From the NCBI GenBank assembly GCA_913009315.1, contig CAJVZA010000008.1:1-40406 (forward strand): a stretch of DNA of 40,406 bases, in the 5' to 3' direction. Position numbers and translations under genes: made by a program. Under the pieces are notes generated by a model. That model searched no databases. It saw only the letters and a program-made list of their open reading frames with translations, and was not told the DNA's origin. Shown here one piece after another: positions 37,656 to 40,406 of this stretch (within the stretch, counting starts at the first letter, position 1; the number at the start of each line of letters is the position of its first letter). Source of the stretch: an uncultured Hippea sp. (GTDB lineage: Bacteria > Campylobacterota_A > Desulfurellia > JAADFJ01).

Positions 37656-38507
37656 TTATTCTTTTATCGTCCAAGTCGTACAATTTAATAGTCCGCCAAA
37701 AAATCCTATTTCATTATAATTGATTGTCTCTATTATTCTGTTTGGAAAAATTGATTTAAATAATTCAAGAACTTCTTTGTCCTTATTTCCTTCAACTTCA
37801 AACACCGGCAGCAAAATCAAATTGTCAACTTCCAAATAGTTTACATAGCAACCAATTGCATTGTAAGGATATTTTTTGTTTATTTCTCTATTTTCAAAAA
37901 ACGGTATGTCGATATATTTAAGATTATGATTTTTGCAGACTTTATTTATTCCATCTATCCAATATTTGTATTCTTGATTTCGATCATTCCCAAGAATTGT
38001 GTTTTGGTCAACGAAACGAATCATTCCGTCAGCGTGACCAGTCATATCCGTATTTATCTGGGGAATAATGATTATTTCAGCATTAAGCAAGTTTTCTAAT
38101 TCTCTAATAAGTTTTGACTTGTCTGAATATTCAGGGTTTTCATCAAAAACCCTGTCACTGATAATTGCTTTATTGCTCCAATTAACAACATTCCCACCGT
38201 CAAGATTGATGTTTGAGAATTTAGGTTCAATTTTATTCGCTTTACAAACTTTGCTTGGGTTTGATTGAAGTCGCAAATCATTTTTCAAATAACTCGGTTC
38301 GTATCTAAATTGTATAAATTCTTCGTTGTCGATTTGAATTGGCATATAATCTCTACACCAAATATCTTTTGTTGATTTTAGAAACTTATATTTTATGTTT
38401 CTTGTCTCTAGAATATGGATTAATTGATTACAGGTTTTCTCAAAACGTTCATCGATTTCAAGTCGATCTGATAAGTAAACAGTATTTGTATTTCTATTTT
38501 CAAGCAT
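37656..38507 (-). CDS. Agmatine deiminase / peptidyl-arginine deiminase-like protein
   Basis: 283 residues of the PAD_porph family, which deiminates agmatine or arginine residues. Catalytic features: 'WCRDYMP' (Asp53), 'NLDGGNVV', 'TDMTGHADGMIRFVD' (His158, Asp160) and the nucleophile in 'GFFGGLLNCTTW' (Cys276). It is shorter than typical agmatine deiminases (about 340-370), and the terminal motif GGLLNCTTW differs from the usual GGGxHCxT, so the substrate is uncertain. No putrescine-pathway partner is adjacent. The TAA stop is formed by the conserved attC-like flank, marking it as a cassette gene. Confidence 0.8.
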   Translation of the reverse strand: MLENRNTNTVYLSDRLEIDERFEKTCNQLIHILETRNIKYKFLKSTKDIWCRDYMPIQIDNEEFIQFRYEPSYLKNDLRLQSNPSKVCKANKIEPKFSNINLDGGNVVNWSNKAIISDRVFDENPEYSDKSKLIRELENLLNAEIIIIPQINTDMTGHADGMIRFVDQNTILGNDRNQEYKYWIDGINKVCKNHNLKYIDIPFFENREINKKYPYNAIGCYVNYLEVDNLILLPVFEVEGNKDKEVLELFKSIFPNRIIETINYNEIGFFGGLLNCTTWTIKE

Positions 38508-38510
38508 TTC

Positions 38511-38741
38511 TTAGAAATTTTGTCCATTCAATTTGTTTTTTTCATTATAAAATCTTGCAGGTATTGTTAAAGCCTTAAAGTAAATTCCATTTTTGAAACA
38601 ATATTCCTTAATAATCTCTATTTGATTATTCATATTTGGAATGTCAGTAAATGTTTTCCTTGTAAAACATATTTTTTTGAGATTTTTCAGTCTTTCAATT
38701 TCATTTTTTATATTCTACCATTTAGTAACTTTATTGTCCAT
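38511..38741 (-). pseudogene. Small ORF with an in-frame TAG at codon 9, upstream of the agmatine-deiminase gene
   Basis: A 76-codon frame from the ATG at 38741 to TAA at 38511, interrupted only by TAG at 38715-38717. The remainder reads 'NIKNEIERLKNLKKICF' and 'TRKTFTDIPNMNNQIEIIKEY', then '...FKALTIPARFYNEKNKLNGQNF', which looks protein-like. It stops 3 bases before the deiminase ATG. Family unknown. Most simply a decayed or truncated gene; translation from the internal ATG is possible. Confidence 0.35.
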
Positions 38742-38774
38742 GAAATCACTATTGTAATATAACTCCTTAAAGAT

Positions 38775-38796
38775 AATAGGAGTTTTTCAACAGCCT
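38775..38796 (+). repeat. Right copy of the 22-bp direct repeat bounding the cassette island
   Basis: Identical over 22 bases to 33736-33757 (AATAGGAGTTTTTCAACAGC then CT). It is followed by CTATTG rather than the palindromic TGTTGAG of the left copy. Confidence 0.75.
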
Positions 38797-38868
38797 CTAT
38801 TGTTCTAACCCTCATAACTATCTCCTTTGTTTTCTCAAATTTTCTTTATCGGCCTATTTGCACATTCT

Positions 38869-40167
38869 TCAAAACTCGTTAGAGTTTAAGTGGCGGGTAG
38901 TTGACAACATATAGTATTCTTTGCTTAAAAGAAAATCCTGCAGCGGACAAAACAACACATCCGTGTTGTCAATCCTGATTTTATCTCTTAGTTTTAGATT
39001 AACTATAATTGCCCTTTTTGGAGAATATTTATGAATAAAACTTCTCAGCGACCTATTTACGGTTGGCTTAACTAAATTTCTATACTTTACTTCTATTGGT
39101 AAAATATCTTGTGTGGAATCAATAATAAAATCTACCTCCGCCTTCTCTTTAGTGCGCCAGAAATGTATACTTTTAGAGCTCCATCGGATTTTTTCTTTAA
39201 TAACATTGAAAATCATATTTTCGAAAGCAAGTCCAAAATTATCTGTCTTTCCAAACCTTTCAATGCTGTAATTTCTTAATCCTAAATCATAAAAATAATA
39301 AACCGGCGATTTAACGATCTCTTTTTTTATATTTTTAAAATACGGGGTTAACTTTTGCAGAATAAAGGTTTTTTCTCCATACCAAAGATAGTTTTTAAGG
39401 GTTGGGAGAGAGATGTTTAATTCACCGGCAATTTTGGAATAATTAAACAATTCACCAATCTGGGCAGATGATATCTTTATTAAATTTGAAAAAGCGTCAA
39501 TTCTATGTAGATGAAGCAATACGGAAATATCCTTTTCCAAATAACTGCGGAAAATTTCATCCATAACTTCTAATTTCTCCCTTATGGTATCAGATACAAT
39601 AACTCTCGGGTACCCTCCAAAATTCAAATATTCACGCAATAAAAGAAATATTTCATCACTCTCTATTTCAAAAAAACTTTCCAGTTTATTCTCATACTTA
39701 TAATCAGTTTTAAAATCAATAAATTCAATAAAGGAAATCGGCCTTAATTCAAAAAGTTTTTTTCGTCCAACTAATGATTCGTGTATTTTTTCTTTAAGCT
39801 CTAAACTTCCGGATCCGGAAACTATAAATTTATATGGTAAATTAGAATCATATATCCCTTTTAGAAAAAGTCCGGCATTTTCTTTTCTTTGTATTTCATC
39901 GATAAACACAAAACCCCTATTGTTGCCAATTTCTAATTGAATTTTTCTAATCAATTCATTTTGATTTACAAAATATTTTTTATCCGCCTCTCTATCCAAA
40001 TTAAGAAATAAAGTGCTCTCTTTCTTTGATATTAATTCATTTTCCAAAAGCAGCATCAATGTAGTTTTTCCAACCTGTCTAGGACCGACAATTAAAGATA
40101 TCTCCTTGCTATTTAGATGTTTATAGAGATCTTTATATAAATTCCTTTTTATCAATTTTTTATACAT
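38869..40167 (-). CDS. AAA ATPase with DUF4143 domain
   Basis: 432 residues. The AAA_14-type ATPase domain has Walker A GPRQVGKTT at 28-36, Walker B 'FVFIDEIQR' at 86-94 and sensor-like 'FIVSGSGSLELKE'. 'GRKKLFELRPISFIEF' is a hallmark of this family. The C-terminal DUF4143 domain includes 'VYYFYDLGLRNY', 'AFENMIFNVI' and 'WRTKEKAEVDFIID', a PD-(D/E)XK-like segment (Glu-Val-Asp...Glu-Val-Lys in 'LPIEVKYR'). Widespread, multicopy and of unclear function in bacteria and archaea. It stands outside the 22-bp repeats and is probably an independent accessory gene. Confidence 0.9.
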   Translation of the reverse strand: MYKKLIKRNLYKDLYKHLNSKEISLIVGPRQVGKTTLMLLLENELISKKESTLFLNLDREADKKYFVNQNELIRKIQLEIGNNRGFVFIDEIQRKENAGLFLKGIYDSNLPYKFIVSGSGSLELKEKIHESLVGRKKLFELRPISFIEFIDFKTDYKYENKLESFFEIESDEIFLLLREYLNFGGYPRVIVSDTIREKLEVMDEIFRSYLEKDISVLLHLHRIDAFSNLIKISSAQIGELFNYSKIAGELNISLPTLKNYLWYGEKTFILQKLTPYFKNIKKEIVKSPVYYFYDLGLRNYSIERFGKTDNFGLAFENMIFNVIKEKIRWSSKSIHFWRTKEKAEVDFIIDSTQDILPIEVKYRNLVKPTVNRSLRSFIHKYSPKRAIIVNLKLRDKIRIDNTDVLFCPLQDFLLSKEYYMLSTTRHLNSNEF

Positions 40168-40284
40168 GCTTTTACTTTAGCCCCACTTTTTTCAAAGTCA
40201 AGTTATAGAAAACTCGGCTTCTTTGGAAACCCTGGGACGAATCTTCCGCACAAATTTCACCACAAATCTCAATAAAACCAATAC
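40168..40284. other. Short non-coding tail before the adapter
   Basis: 117 bases upstream of the DUF4143 ATPase gene. It would carry that gene's promoter on the minus strand, but no clear -35/-10 pair stands out. Sequence reliability falls towards the adapter at 40285. Confidence 0.4.
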
Positions 40285-40406
40285 AGATCGGAAGAGCGTC
40301 GTGTAGGGAAAGAGTGTAGATCTCGGTGGTCGCCGTATCATTAAAAAAAAAAAAACATAACATATCAATAGTTATATAATCTTCACAACTACAACCGCAC
40401 AACATA
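40285..40406. other. Illumina TruSeq adapter, poly(A) and chimeric contig end (artefact)
   Basis: AGATCGGAAGAGCGTCGTGT begins at 40285 and the match to the reverse complement of the TruSeq universal adapter continues to 40342 (...GCCGTATCATT). It is followed by 13 A residues (40343-40355) typical of read-through past the adapter. The remaining 51 bases (40356-40406) are of unknown origin and need not belong to this genome. Translated on the minus strand this gives the notorious artefact peptide NDTATTEIYTLSLHDALPI. Confidence 0.98.

Larger units (their letters stand above)
38508..38868. other. Non-coding or decayed gap at the island edge
   Basis: Contains the interrupted small ORF (38511-38741) and the right 22-bp repeat (38775-38796). 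No fourth attC-like element, attI-like site or integrase is visible here, although this is where the head of the array would be expected on the minus strand. Confidence 0.5.

Noticed and set aside
38715-38717. TAG as a pyrrolysine or reassigned codon
   Set aside because: Single instance in a probable pseudogene; no pyl genes or comparable in-frame TAG seen elsewhere in the window.
40172-40405. 77-codon minus-strand ORF at the contig end
   Set aside because: Its centre is the translation of the TruSeq adapter and poly(A) (NDTATTEIYTLSLHDALPI), a known artefact.

Overview
The window reads as a metagenome-style contig from an AT-rich, Gram-negative bacterium, probably anaerobic. Lgt, a SPOR protein, TatA and SecG imply an envelope with lipoproteins and Tat/Sec export. 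The run rplU-rpmA-obg-proB-proA-nadD-rsfS, an archaeal-type phosphoglycerate mutase, a LUD-domain protein, a phosphotransacetylase and a Cys-rich DUF6125-like protein recall Desulfobacterota-type lineages. That placement is inference, because there is no rRNA or other phylogenetic anchor.

Layout. (1) 1-81: 5' end of an IS1634-like transposase cut by the window edge. (2) 312-7456, minus strand: one tightly packed operon, prfB (with programmed +1 frameshift)-lysS-tatA-argS-SPOR-lgt-trpC-trpF. (3) 7884-9421, plus: DUF6125-like protein bracketed by GTGGTCTCATAAT repeats, then a phosphotransacetylase. (4) A large GAF/HD-GYP/degenerate GGDEF sensor on the minus strand, divergent from a LUD protein. 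(5) 13544-15988: promoter, apgM, a small gene with a broken start, and class I fbp. (6) 16078-30168: a clear sigma70-type promoter, then rplU, rpmA, obg, proB, proA, nadD, a fused rsfS-DksA gene, comF, gap, pgk, tpiA, secG, an orphan oligopeptide-type binding protein, pyrG and adenine deaminase. apgM, fbp, gap, pgk and tpiA together give much of lower glycolysis/gluconeogenesis.

(7) From 30.2 kb the contig becomes accessory: an IS3 orfA remnant, two overlapping divergent MutS-like ATPase genes, REP-like palindromes, and a 5-kb AT-rich island enclosed by a 22-bp direct repeat (33736-33757 and 38775-38796). The island holds four minus-strand genes (agmatine-deiminase-like protein; PD-(D/E)XK-like protein overlapping an RNase J-like beta-lactamase-fold protein; DUF2130 coiled-coil nuclease-like protein). 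They are separated by three related hairpin elements of about 133-136 bp with conserved ends. The layout is that of an integron-type cassette array with no visible integrase, and it is the most interesting object here. (8) 38869-40167: a DUF4143-type AAA ATPase. (9) The last about 120 bases include an Illumina adapter plus poly(A), so the contig end is an assembly artefact.

Best candidates for novelty: the attC-like cassette array, the nuclease/metallo-hydrolase pair in one cassette, the RsfS-DksA fusion, and the tandem MutS-like pair with an Asn in Walker B.
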